Positions 8,514-16,588 of a DNA stretch of 64,000 bases are shown in pieces (positions within the stretch are counted from its first letter, which is position 1; each line of letters opens with the position of its first letter). The notes below the pieces were generated by a model. That model saw only the letters and a program-made list of their open reading frames with translations, ran no database searches and was not told the origin of the DNA. The stretch comes from Ch67 sp041395845 (GTDB lineage: Bacteria; Pseudomonadota; Gammaproteobacteria; Pseudomonadales; Ketobacteraceae): positions 4,209-68,208 of the forward strand of contig JAWKZS010000025.1 of NCBI GenBank assembly GCA_041395845.1, in the 5' to 3' direction. Made by a program: the position numbers and the translations under genes.

Positions 8514-9824
8514 ATGCACAACCAGGACTACGTCAAATGGTTCCGCAACAGTTCGCCCTACATCAACGCCCACCGCGATAAGACCTTTGTCATTGCGTTT
8601 GGCGGCGAAGCGGTGCAACACCCGAATTTTGCCCATCTGGTGCAGGACATTGTGCTGCTGCACAGCCTGGGCATCCGGCTGGTGCTGGTGCATGGCGCCC
8701 GCCCGCAGATCGACGCCCGGCTGCAGGCCGGCAACATCACCACCCGGGTGGAAGCCCATCGCCGGGTGACCGATCTGGCGGCACTGCCGGCGGTAATCGA
8801 AGCCATCGGCCGCACCCGCATCCAGGTGGAAGCAGCTCTCAACCAGGGTATCGCCAGCGCCCATTTGCGGGGCGCCAAGATGCAGGTGGCCGGCGGCAAT
8901 TTCGTGACCGCGCGCCCCTATGGCGTTCGCAACGGCGTCGACTACCAGCACAGCGGCGAAGTGCGCAAGATCAACGCCGAGGGCATCCAGCAGCAATTGC
9001 AGCTGGGGGGGCTGGTGCTGCTGTCACCGCTGGGCTATTCCCCCACCGGCGAAATCTTCAATCTGCTGTGGGAAGAAGTGGCCGAAGCCGCTGCCGCGGC
9101 CCTGCACGCCGACAAACTGATTTACCTGAGCGCCGATGACGGCATCCTCGACGATAACGGACAGCTGATCCGCGAACTCACCGTGCCCCAGGCCACCGCA
9201 CTGCTGGCGGAGCGGGCCGTGCCCGATTACACCCTGATCAGCGCCACCCGCGCCCTGCGTCAGGTCAGCCGCGCCCATATCATCAGCTACCAGAGTGATG
9301 GCGATCTGCTGGAAGAACTGTTCACCGTTGACGGCAGCGGCACGCTGGTCACCCAGCAAAGTTTTGAAAACATCCGGCTGGCCACCATCGATGATGTGGG
9401 TGGTATTCTCGAACTGATCGAACCGCTGGAACAGGACGGCATCCTGGTACGGCGCTCCCGCGAGCTGCTGGAAACCGAGATCGCCCATTTCACCCTGATC
9501 GAGCGCGACCAGAAGATCGTCGCCTGTGCGGCGCTGTATCCGTTCACCAGCGATCATGTGGGCGAACTGGCCTGCGTGGCGGTGCATCCGGATTACCGTC
9601 ACGGCCAGCGCGGCGACAAACTGCTGCAGGCGATTGAACAACGGGCGCGCATGCTGGGTCTGACCCAGTTGTTCGTGCTTACCACCCGGACTGCCCACTG
9701 GTTCATGGAGCGGGGATTTGTCGCTGCCGCAGTATCCGAACTGCCGCCGCCCAAGCAATCCCTGTACAATTACCAGCGCAATTCCAAGGTCTTCATCAAG
9801 CGACTGGGGAATATCACGGAATGA
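8514..9824 (+). CDS. argA: N-acetylglutamate synthase
   Basis: This 436-residue cytosolic enzyme makes N-acetylglutamate from acetyl-CoA and glutamate, the first step of arginine synthesis. Residues 1-290 form an amino acid kinase fold (FVIAFGGEAV, LVLVHGARPQI). Residues about 300-436 form a GNAT acetyltransferase domain with the ACVAVHPDYRHGQRG acetyl-CoA loop. Length and domain order match classical ArgA. The ATG at 8514 follows AGGAG at 8493-8497. The frame is open further upstream, but that part encodes no family sequence. The 139 bases between the NorF-like gene and this start contain an AT-rich patch (8425-8455) that may hold its promoter. Confidence 0.95.
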   Translation: MHNQDYVKWFRNSSPYINAHRDKTFVIAFGGEAVQHPNFAHLVQDIVLLHSLGIRLVLVHGARPQIDARLQAGNITTRVEAHRRVTDLAALPAVIEAIGRTRIQVEAALNQGIASAHLRGAKMQVAGGNFVTARPYGVRNGVDYQHSGEVRKINAEGIQQQLQLGGLVLLSPLGYSPTGEIFNLLWEEVAEAAAAALHADKLIYLSADDGILDDNGQLIRELTVPQATALLAERAVPDYTLISATRALRQVSRAHIISYQSDGDLLEELFTVDGSGTLVTQQSFENIRLATIDDVGGILELIEPLEQDGILVRRSRELLETEIAHFTLIERDQKIVACAALYPFTSDHVGELACVAVHPDYRHGQRGDKLLQAIEQRARMLGLTQLFVLTTRTAHWFMERGFVAAAVSELPPPKQSLYNYQRNSKVFIKRLGNITE

Positions 9825-9915
9825 TCGGGTCGCACAGGCAAGACCACCCAACTTGCATCACCATCGAACGGCTCATGATGAGGCCGGCCGATGCGAGGGG
9901 AACCGATACAAGATT

Positions 9916-11244
9916 ATGCCATTAAGCCGAATGCTGATGCCGCTGGCAGCACAACTGGTCACCAGCCGCAAACTGCGCCAGTTCCGTCGTGGCTGGTTCG
10001 AAATCAAACGTCGCCTGGTGCCGTCGCTCAATACCGTGATTTTCTATCACCGGGTGAACGACCCCTATTCCTATCTGCTGCTGCAGGCGATGCCACGGTT
10101 CCTGGAAGATTTTCGGGTCAGGCTGCAATTCCGTTTCGTGCTCGACCTGCCGGAAGGCGACAATCCGCAGCCGGCCCTGCTGGAACAGTACGCGCTGGCC
10201 GACGCCAGGCGCCTGGCGGCGCTGCATGACCTGACCTTCCCGGAAGGGGCCGAACAGCCCAGCTACGAAGATGCATTCCACGCCTGCGCGATTCTGCTGA
10301 AACACCAGAACCGGCCCAAGCTGCTGCATCTGGTCACCGAAGTCACTGGCGCCCTGTGGGGTTGCAGCACCACCACTTTTGAAAGCTGCATGAAGCGCTA
10401 TGGCACCCTGCCGGACCGCGAGACCCAGGCCCAGCTGAACGCTGCACAATCCGACCTCATGTCCCGCGGCCATTACAATTCCGCCATGCTGTATTACGGC
10501 GGTGAATGGTACTGGGGCCTGGACCGTCTGGGTCATTTGGCCGACCGTCTCAGCAAGTCCGGCATCCGCCGTGCCACTGGCGATATTGCCGACTACCAGC
10601 GCCAGTACCGTCATGTACTGCAAAGCTACAACACCCTGCGGCCCCGGCCACGCCAGGTCAAACCGCTGGATTTCTACTTTTCGTTCCGCAGTCCCTATTC
10701 CTATCTGGCGGCCGACCGCGTGTTCAAGCTGGCGGAACTCTACAAGATTCCGGTCAACGTCAAACCGGTGATGCCGATGGTGACCCGCGGTATTCCGCTA
10801 TCGAAAGCCAAGCGCGCCTACATCGTGCGTGACGCCCGCCGCGAAGCAGAAAAATACAACCTGCCGTTCGGCAAGATCTGTGATCCGCTGGGCGACGGCA
10901 TCAACCGCTGCATGGCGCTGTTCCTGTTCGCGCAGAGCAAGGGGAAGGAGAAAGAGTTCCTGGTCTCTGCTGCGTCGGGCATCTGGGCCGAAGGTCTGGA
11001 TGTGAACCGGACTTCCCACCTGAAGAAAATTCTGGAGCGGGTCGGGCTGAACTGGGAAGAAGGCCAGCGCTGGCTCGGCAACGAGGACTGGCGCGAACTG
11101 GCCCGGCACAATTCCGATGAACTGGCGGATATGGGCTTGTGGGGCGTGCCTGCATTCAAGTACGGCAATCTGGTACTATGGGGACAGGATCGGCTGTGGG
11201 CACTGGAAAAAGCCGTGCTGGCCGGTTCGCCCAACGGTTCCTGA
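9916..11244 (+). CDS. Tandem DsbA-fold protein (HCCA isomerase-like)
   Basis: This 442-residue protein carries two thioredoxin-fold DsbA/HCCA-isomerase-like modules. The first begins at about residue 35 with VIFYHRVNDPYSYLLLQ. The second begins at about residue 250 with DFYFSFRSPYSYLAADR. The SPYSYLA motif of the second resembles 2-hydroxychromene-2-carboxylate isomerases and kappa-class GSTs, which use Ser rather than CxxC. The first has Asp in place of that Ser and may be structural. The C-terminal GVPAFKYGNLVLWGQDRL is the cis-Pro loop typical of the fold. A GAGGGG lies about 14 bases upstream of the chosen ATG; ATGs at 9931 and 9937 are alternatives. Substrate unknown. Confidence 0.8.
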   Translation: MPLSRMLMPLAAQLVTSRKLRQFRRGWFEIKRRLVPSLNTVIFYHRVNDPYSYLLLQAMPRFLEDFRVRLQFRFVLDLPEGDNPQPALLEQYALADARRLAALHDLTFPEGAEQPSYEDAFHACAILLKHQNRPKLLHLVTEVTGALWGCSTTTFESCMKRYGTLPDRETQAQLNAAQSDLMSRGHYNSAMLYYGGEWYWGLDRLGHLADRLSKSGIRRATGDIADYQRQYRHVLQSYNTLRPRPRQVKPLDFYFSFRSPYSYLAADRVFKLAELYKIPVNVKPVMPMVTRGIPLSKAKRAYIVRDARREAEKYNLPFGKICDPLGDGINRCMALFLFAQSKGKEKEFLVSAASGIWAEGLDVNRTSHLKKILERVGLNWEEGQRWLGNEDWRELARHNSDELADMGLWGVPAFKYGNLVLWGQDRLWALEKAVLAGSPNGS

Positions 11245-11297
11245 CCCGTCGAAACGCTTTTACCCATTTCAACCGCTCCCCGGCAAGGCTTTCCACC

Positions 11298-12155
11298 ATG
11301 CGTTCCATTGTGTTGCTGTTCTGTCTGTGGCTCGGCCTGACATCCGCGCAGGCTGCCACCCCTTCCGATACTGACATCGACGCCTTGCTGCAGGCGTCCG
11401 GCATGCAGGCCCAGCTCGATCAGATTCCCGCGGCGTTGCAGATCGCCGGCCAGCAGCAGAACGGCCTGGGCGCCGGTATCGTCAAACCTCTCGCCGACGC
11501 GCTGCGCTCCGTCTTCAATCCGGCAGACATGGAACAGATCATGACCCGGGAACTGGCGCGGGATCTGGACAGCGCCACCCTGACCGAAGCCATGCGCTGG
11601 TTCAAGACCGATGCGGCCAAAAAGATTCTGGCGGGGGAACAGCGCATGACCGACCCGTCCGTGATGGATCGCATCAGCGAAGCCACTGACAAGCAGCAGG
11701 TGCCGGGGCTGACCGAAACGCGCCGCCAGTTACTGCTGGACGTGGACAATGCCACCAGCGCCACCGATGCGGCACTGGACATGATGATGAACATGCAGGC
11801 GGCCTTCCTGACCGCGTTTTCCCATTTGCTGATGCCGGATCAGGCCAACGAATTCAGCGCCACATTGGCATCCTTCGCCGCCACCCGCGACCAGTACCGC
11901 GATGACCTGCAGGCACAATTTCTGCTGCAGCAGGCCATTCTGATGGAAGATGTGACCGACGACGAACTGCGCCAGTGGCGGGACTTTGCCCGCACCGAGG
12001 CCGGCAGCAAAACAGTTAAAGCCCTGAATCACGCCCTCGATGTCACCCTGCGCAGCGTGGCAGAACGCATTCCGGCAGCCATGATCCGGGAAGAACAGGC
12101 CCGTCAGCCGGCGCAACGCAGTGCGCCGGCAGTACCGGCGGATACCGCTGATTAA
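11298..12155 (+). CDS. DUF2059-type secreted protein
   Basis: This 285-residue protein begins with a clear signal peptide (MRSIVLLFCLWLGLTSAQA, cleavage near residue 19). The mature part is helical. It contains the pattern ADMEQIMTRELARDLDS followed by LTEAMRWFKTDAAKKILAGE, characteristic of DUF2059 proteins. A second, weaker copy seems to lie in residues 170-260 (DDELRQWRDFARTEAGSKTVKAL). The family is periplasmic and has no firm biochemical role. The ATG at 11298 was chosen because it gives a proper signal sequence. It is convergent with the next small gene; their stop codons share a TTAA. Confidence 0.75.
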   Translation: MRSIVLLFCLWLGLTSAQAATPSDTDIDALLQASGMQAQLDQIPAALQIAGQQQNGLGAGIVKPLADALRSVFNPADMEQIMTRELARDLDSATLTEAMRWFKTDAAKKILAGEQRMTDPSVMDRISEATDKQQVPGLTETRRQLLLDVDNATSATDAALDMMMNMQAAFLTAFSHLLMPDQANEFSATLASFAATRDQYRDDLQAQFLLQQAILMEDVTDDELRQWRDFARTEAGSKTVKALNHALDVTLRSVAERIPAAMIREEQARQPAQRSAPAVPADTAD

Positions 12156-12397
12156 CGTTCGCTGCAGGTTTTATTGTTGTCGGTTGGGCAAGGACGCCCT
12201 GAGGATTGGGTGACCGCCGTTTTCACATCTGCCGGCCGCGCCGCGGGCTTGACCACGTTGGTGGCCGGTTTCGGCGCAGGCTTCACCGGCTGTTTGGCCG
12301 GCGCTGGTTGCACCGGCTCACGATTGAATTCGTAAATGTCAGCAGCCGCCAGCGAACAACTCATCAGCATGCCGGCCAGAAAAGTGATTGTCTTCAT
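12152..12397 (-). CDS. Small Pro/Lys-rich secreted protein, function unknown
   Basis: This 81-residue protein has a signal peptide (MKTITFLAGMLMSCSLAAA), then a low-complexity stretch rich in Pro, Ala and Lys, and a C-terminus with two Cys (GRPCPTDNNKTCSER) that may form a disulfide. A GGGGGTG ribosome site lies just before the ATG, supporting real translation. I recognise no family. The 134 bases upstream, before the DUF748 gene end, show nothing else. Confidence 0.6.
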   Translation of the reverse strand: MKTITFLAGMLMSCSLAAADIYEFNREPVQPAPAKQPVKPAPKPATNVVKPAARPADVKTAVTQSSGRPCPTDNNKTCSER

Positions 12398-12531
12398 GAC
12401 GACACCCCCATGCAGTCCAGCCTGATTATAGGCTCAGGCAAAAACGGCACGGAAGCACCACTTACAACTTTATCATGATGGTAAAGCCGTAAATCCGACG
12501 ACCGGAACCGGCACAAGCGGTCACTCCCCTC

Positions 12532-15465
12532 TCAGCGCGGCGCCAATCCCAGCTCGCACACCCGCCCGTTCAGATCCGCCTTGCCGGTTTTTGCCAGCAG
12601 CGTCCGCGCATGATCCAGCCCGGCGGATTCCACCAGAAACTGCTTGATCGCCAGTGCACGCTGGTCCGCCAGGGTTTGCAGATCAGCATCGCTGATCAGC
12701 TGTCGCGCCGCCACATCCTGCAACATCTGCTGATAGATCGGCGCTGTCAGGTTCTGGCCTTTCAGCGCCGGATCAGCGGCTATCAGGGCGGCTTCGCGAT
12801 CGTCATCATCGGGCAGCTGCAATGCGGCGTTGAGGTCATCCAGCTCGTCGCGGTTATCGTCGTCATCGAGCAGGGTTGTCAGGTCCAGCGCCGACGGTGC
12901 CAGTTTACGGCGAGCAGCAATGGCATCGCGTACACGCAACACTTGCAGCGCTGCGGCGTCGGCCTCGGCACTGGCATTGCCTTTGATATTCACTGCCAGT
13001 TGCGGACGCTGCTTCAGCGCTTCCACCAGCTGTGCAAGCTTGCCCTGCTCTTGTGCGTCGAGTTCACTGGAGCCGGCGGCAAATTCCACCTTGCCCAGAT
13101 CCTCGGACCCACCCACCAGCGATCCCAGCAGCTGGAATGGCGACGTCGCCGCTTTCACAATCACATTCATCAATGCCTTCAATACGATGCCGGACACACT
13201 GAAACCCGGATCATCCAGATCGCCGCTGACGCCCACGTCCAGATCGATCACACCACTGCTGTCCCGCAGCAATGCCAGGCCCAGCCCGATGGGTGCATCC
13301 ACGGCCTGCTCACTCGCCACGGCATCCCCCAGATAGAGCTGGTTGGCGACAATGTTGTTGCTGCCTTTCAGACGGCGTTGCTGCAGGGCGTAATCCAGCT
13401 CCAGCGCCAGGGTTCCGCTCTTCAGCTGATAGCCGATGTAGGTGCCGGTGTAGGGGGACAGACGCGACATTTCCAGCCCCTGCAGCTGACTGGTGAACGC
13501 AAATCCCGGCTGCTGATCGAGTGGTGCCAGCGTGCCTTTGGCGGTGAAAGGTGCATACTTGTCGATCTTGGATGCCAGTGAAAACTGCGCTGGCTGTGTA
13601 CCGGCGGAGGTCAGATCACTGAGCTGGAATTGCAGATTGTTGAGGGCGGTGCGGAACGCCGGTTCGACACTGTTATCACGGAAACGGGTGGTGCCATCCT
13701 TGATGACCACACGGGCGATGCGCACGTCGAATGGGGCATCCGTATGTTGTTCAGCGCCTGCTGTTTCCGTTGCTGCCGGTTGCGGCGCCGGTTTCATCAA
13801 CGTTGCCAGATTCATCTGTTTGTCGGCAGCGATTTCCGCGGCAAATTCCGGCTGGTTCAACTGTATCTGCGCGATCTGCAACTGGCGCTGCGCCAGATCC
13901 AGCTGCAACTGTTCTATATCCAGCGCCTGCCACTGCATGACACTTTTCCCGCTACGACTGTCGCTGCCCTGCAGATCCTGCACCGTCAGATTCAGCGCCA
14001 GTTGCAGTGGCAGCGGATCGGCACTGTGCATTTTCACCGTGCCATCCACATTCAGGGTACCTTTCTGCAACTGCAGCCAGCTTTGTGCCTGCACATAGGG
14101 ATTGAACGGCTGCAGCGGTAACTGCTGCAACTGATAACGCAGATCCAGCGCGAAAGGCAGCAGCGTGAGCTCGCCATCCACCTGCAACGTACCACTGTCA
14201 TTCAGCGTGGCGCTCAGGGTCAGCGGCACTGCGGCACCTTCCACCAGACTGATATTGTTCAGCCGCAGCGCCAGCGCATTCAGACGCTGGGTCGCGTTCA
14301 GATTGTTACTGAAGTCGGTGAACGTCACTGCACTGTTGTCGACACGGAATTCACCCAGGGCAAAGGCCCATGGCGTTGTTGCGGACGCATCAGCGGCTGG
14401 TTGCGCTGCCGGCTGGTCCGGTTGCAGTAATGGCGCGATGCGCAACTCACCCTGGTCCTTCAGCCACTGATGGGTTTGCAGGCCATCGAGCGCAATGGCA
14501 TTCACGGCGACGTTCTGTTCCAGCAAATTGATACTGATGCCATCCACTGCAAGCTTTTCCAGCCGCAGCAGTGCGGGTTTGGCTTGTGCGTCATCGATCG
14601 CCAGTTGATCGAGCACAAGGCTGCCCTGCCGTACCAGCACCTGCAGCGTCTGCTGCTGTTCAATGTCCACCTCGGCCTGCAGACTCAGCGTACCGTTGTT
14701 CAGTTTGACCGGCACCACATTGGCAATGAAATCCGCAAAGGTTGGCAGTTGAATACCATCGAGCTTCACCTGACTGTTCACCAGCAGCGGATCGGCGCGG
14801 TATTCACCGCTCAACTGCAGGCTGCCGCCACCGGGCATCTGCGCCTGCAGACTGAACGGATTGAGTTTGTCATCGCCCGTGGCCAGATACAGATCGTGCA
14901 CGCCGATGGTGATCTGATCGAGCACGGAATTGGCAGGCACCGCACCGCTGACGTCATCAAATTCAAACCGTCCGTTGTTGATCTGGATGCGGTCCACCCG
15001 CAGGGCAAAGGCAGTTTTTTCCTCGGGTGTTTCTTCCACGGTTTTTTCTTCTGCCGGGAAGCGCGCCAGAATACTGCTGAAATTGAAATCCTGCGGCCGG
15101 CGCTCGATATTGATGCCCGGCGCATCCAGCTCCACGGCGGACAGACGCAACTGCCAGCCGAACAGGGAACCCCACAGATCCAGATTCACATACAGGCGCT
15201 GCCAAGCCAGCAGCGGCTGCTCGGGCCGGTCGGCAACGGCGAACTGTTCGACCTCAAGCGCCAGCGCGAATGGATTGAACGCGATGCGCTGCACCTGGAT
15301 ATCACGGTCGATCAGCTGGGCCACATCCGTTTGCACCACCTGCTGGAGTTTGCCGGGCAGATACAGGTAGCTGAGGGCGACATACAGCAGATAGAGCAGC
15401 ACCAGTGCCGCCAGCAGCCACTGATGCCAACGCAGATTCGCAAGGGTTTGTTTGAGGGGAGCCAC
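12532..15465 (-). CDS. DUF748 (AsmA-like) envelope protein
   Basis: This 977-residue protein has one N-terminal membrane anchor (about residues 15-37, WLLAALVLLYLLYVALSYLY) and a very long periplasmic part made of repeating beta segments. DUF748 features include the early DRDIQVQRIAFNPFALALEV and a C-terminal piece (about 830-900) with GSSELDAQEQGKLAQLVEAL, resembling the OmpA-like end seen in this family. AsmA/TamB-like proteins of this shape are proposed to move or sense phospholipids between the two membranes; this is family knowledge, not shown here. It is alone on its strand, with the inverted-repeat element just upstream. Confidence 0.85.
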   Translation of the reverse strand: MAPLKQTLANLRWHQWLLAALVLLYLLYVALSYLYLPGKLQQVVQTDVAQLIDRDIQVQRIAFNPFALALEVEQFAVADRPEQPLLAWQRLYVNLDLWGSLFGWQLRLSAVELDAPGINIERRPQDFNFSSILARFPAEEKTVEETPEEKTAFALRVDRIQINNGRFEFDDVSGAVPANSVLDQITIGVHDLYLATGDDKLNPFSLQAQMPGGGSLQLSGEYRADPLLVNSQVKLDGIQLPTFADFIANVVPVKLNNGTLSLQAEVDIEQQQTLQVLVRQGSLVLDQLAIDDAQAKPALLRLEKLAVDGISINLLEQNVAVNAIALDGLQTHQWLKDQGELRIAPLLQPDQPAAQPAADASATTPWAFALGEFRVDNSAVTFTDFSNNLNATQRLNALALRLNNISLVEGAAVPLTLSATLNDSGTLQVDGELTLLPFALDLRYQLQQLPLQPFNPYVQAQSWLQLQKGTLNVDGTVKMHSADPLPLQLALNLTVQDLQGSDSRSGKSVMQWQALDIEQLQLDLAQRQLQIAQIQLNQPEFAAEIAADKQMNLATLMKPAPQPAATETAGAEQHTDAPFDVRIARVVIKDGTTRFRDNSVEPAFRTALNNLQFQLSDLTSAGTQPAQFSLASKIDKYAPFTAKGTLAPLDQQPGFAFTSQLQGLEMSRLSPYTGTYIGYQLKSGTLALELDYALQQRRLKGSNNIVANQLYLGDAVASEQAVDAPIGLGLALLRDSSGVIDLDVGVSGDLDDPGFSVSGIVLKALMNVIVKAATSPFQLLGSLVGGSEDLGKVEFAAGSSELDAQEQGKLAQLVEALKQRPQLAVNIKGNASAEADAAALQVLRVRDAIAARRKLAPSALDLTTLLDDDDNRDELDDLNAALQLPDDDDREAALIAADPALKGQNLTAPIYQQMLQDVAARQLISDADLQTLADQRALAIKQFLVESAGLDHARTLLAKTGKADLNGRVCELGLAPR

Positions 15466-15571
15466 GATCCTGTCCTGTGAGTTTCGTTCAGTCCCACATT
15501 ATAACGATTGAGGCGCGGGAGGACAGGAAGAATGGGCTTTGGTTGGGGGCAGGACAAAGGCAGCGGGCAGA

Positions 15572-15684
15572 GCCCCGCAGACAGGTAGCGGTTGCGGGAC
15601 CATCTGCGGCCATGGATGGCCGCTGTTGAGCGTCACAGGGATGTGCTTGAAGCGTGTCCCGCGGCCGCTACCTGTCTGCGGGGC
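15572..15684. repeat. 113-bp compound inverted repeat between two minus-strand genes
   Basis: The arms 15572-15600 and 15656-15684 are inverted copies matching at 27 of 29 positions, beginning GCCCCGCAGACAGGTAGCGG. The 55-base middle contains a second perfect hairpin: GCGGCCAT at 15606-15613 and ATGGCCGC at 15616-15623, with a two-base loop. The right arm also includes GCGGCCGC. There is no U-tract, so it is not an ordinary terminator. It sits downstream of the OmpW-like gene and upstream of the DUF748 gene. It could be a REP/BIME-like element, a MITE relic or an RNA-structured spacer. No second copy was noticed in the window. Confidence 0.8.
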
Positions 15685-15708
15685 GTCACGGCAAGGTGAT
15701 AGCCCGCA

Positions 15709-16578
15709 TCAAAAATTAAACCCGATCCCAATATGGTAAACCCAGGGATCCACCGTGACGTCCATTTCCGCATTGCCAACGCGGGCAATTTCATAAGTCG
15801 GCAGGCCCGGGGTTTCCACCCAGATATCCTTCACCGTGGCAGTGGCTTCGAGTCCGCCAACGAATTTCACATCGGCATTCACCCACCAATCTTTCCACAC
15901 CCGCATCTCGACACCGGCCTGCACCGCGTATCCCACCACCGGATCGATTTCCAGTTCCGGCTCACTCACTGCAGTCAGAATCGGGTTGGTGACCTCGGCA
16001 TCAAAAGTGAACATCATCGCGATACCGGCACCCACATACGGGCGGATCGGCTGACCGGGCAGAAAGCGATACACCAGCGTCACCACCGGTGGTAGCGCCT
16101 TGGCTTCGCCGAATTCTTCACCCAGTGCAGGGACGCCGGTGGGCGTCTGATCCAGTGCGATGGGCGCGATGGATTCTGTTTTCAATGTCCCGGTGGTGGT
16201 GAATTCCACATCCAGCGGCAGCGCCAGAATGGTTTCCACCGACCAGTTGCCATCACCCCACGGCAACTGATAGCCGACGATCACCGAGGGAAAATCCACC
16301 TGACCAACATCCGCACCCGAACCGGCGATGGGGCCGTTGCTGATGGCCAGTTCGGCAGTGCCCGACACATCACTCAGCCGCACTTCGCTGCTCGATGCAT
16401 CCGGCACCAGCGAGGTATAACCGGCGCGAAAATAAAAGGGTTTGGCGCCGGCTTCCAGCCCCAGCCAGTCGGTTTTCACCGTGCTCCAGAAACCGGAATC
16501 CGTTGCCGTCTGTTCTGCCTGCGCGGCCAGGCTCATGCCGATACCAAACATTGCCGCGATGATGGAATGCAATCTCAT
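15709..16578 (-). CDS. OmpW-like outer membrane beta-barrel protein
   Basis: This 289-residue protein has a signal peptide (MRLHSIIAAMFGIGMSLAAQA) and alternating strands ending in a C-terminal aromatic (GIGFNF), as outer membrane barrels do. FYFRAGYTSLVPD near the start and RPYVGAGIAMMF in the middle are OmpW-family patterns, and the DWWVNADVKFVGG strand fits too. OmpW proteins form small barrels with a hydrophobic channel. The ATG at 16576-16578 is preceded by GAGGTG at ideal spacing; an upstream in-frame GTG is part of that ribosome site. The ribosome site overlaps the stop of the Ig-like lipoprotein gene, so the two are cotranscribed. Confidence 0.75.
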   Translation of the reverse strand: MRLHSIIAAMFGIGMSLAAQAEQTATDSGFWSTVKTDWLGLEAGAKPFYFRAGYTSLVPDASSSEVRLSDVSGTAELAISNGPIAGSGADVGQVDFPSVIVGYQLPWGDGNWSVETILALPLDVEFTTTGTLKTESIAPIALDQTPTGVPALGEEFGEAKALPPVVTLVYRFLPGQPIRPYVGAGIAMMFTFDAEVTNPILTAVSEPELEIDPVVGYAVQAGVEMRVWKDWWVNADVKFVGGLEATATVKDIWVETPGLPTYEIARVGNAEMDVTVDPWVYHIGIGFNF

Positions 16579-16588
16579 GGGTTTCACC

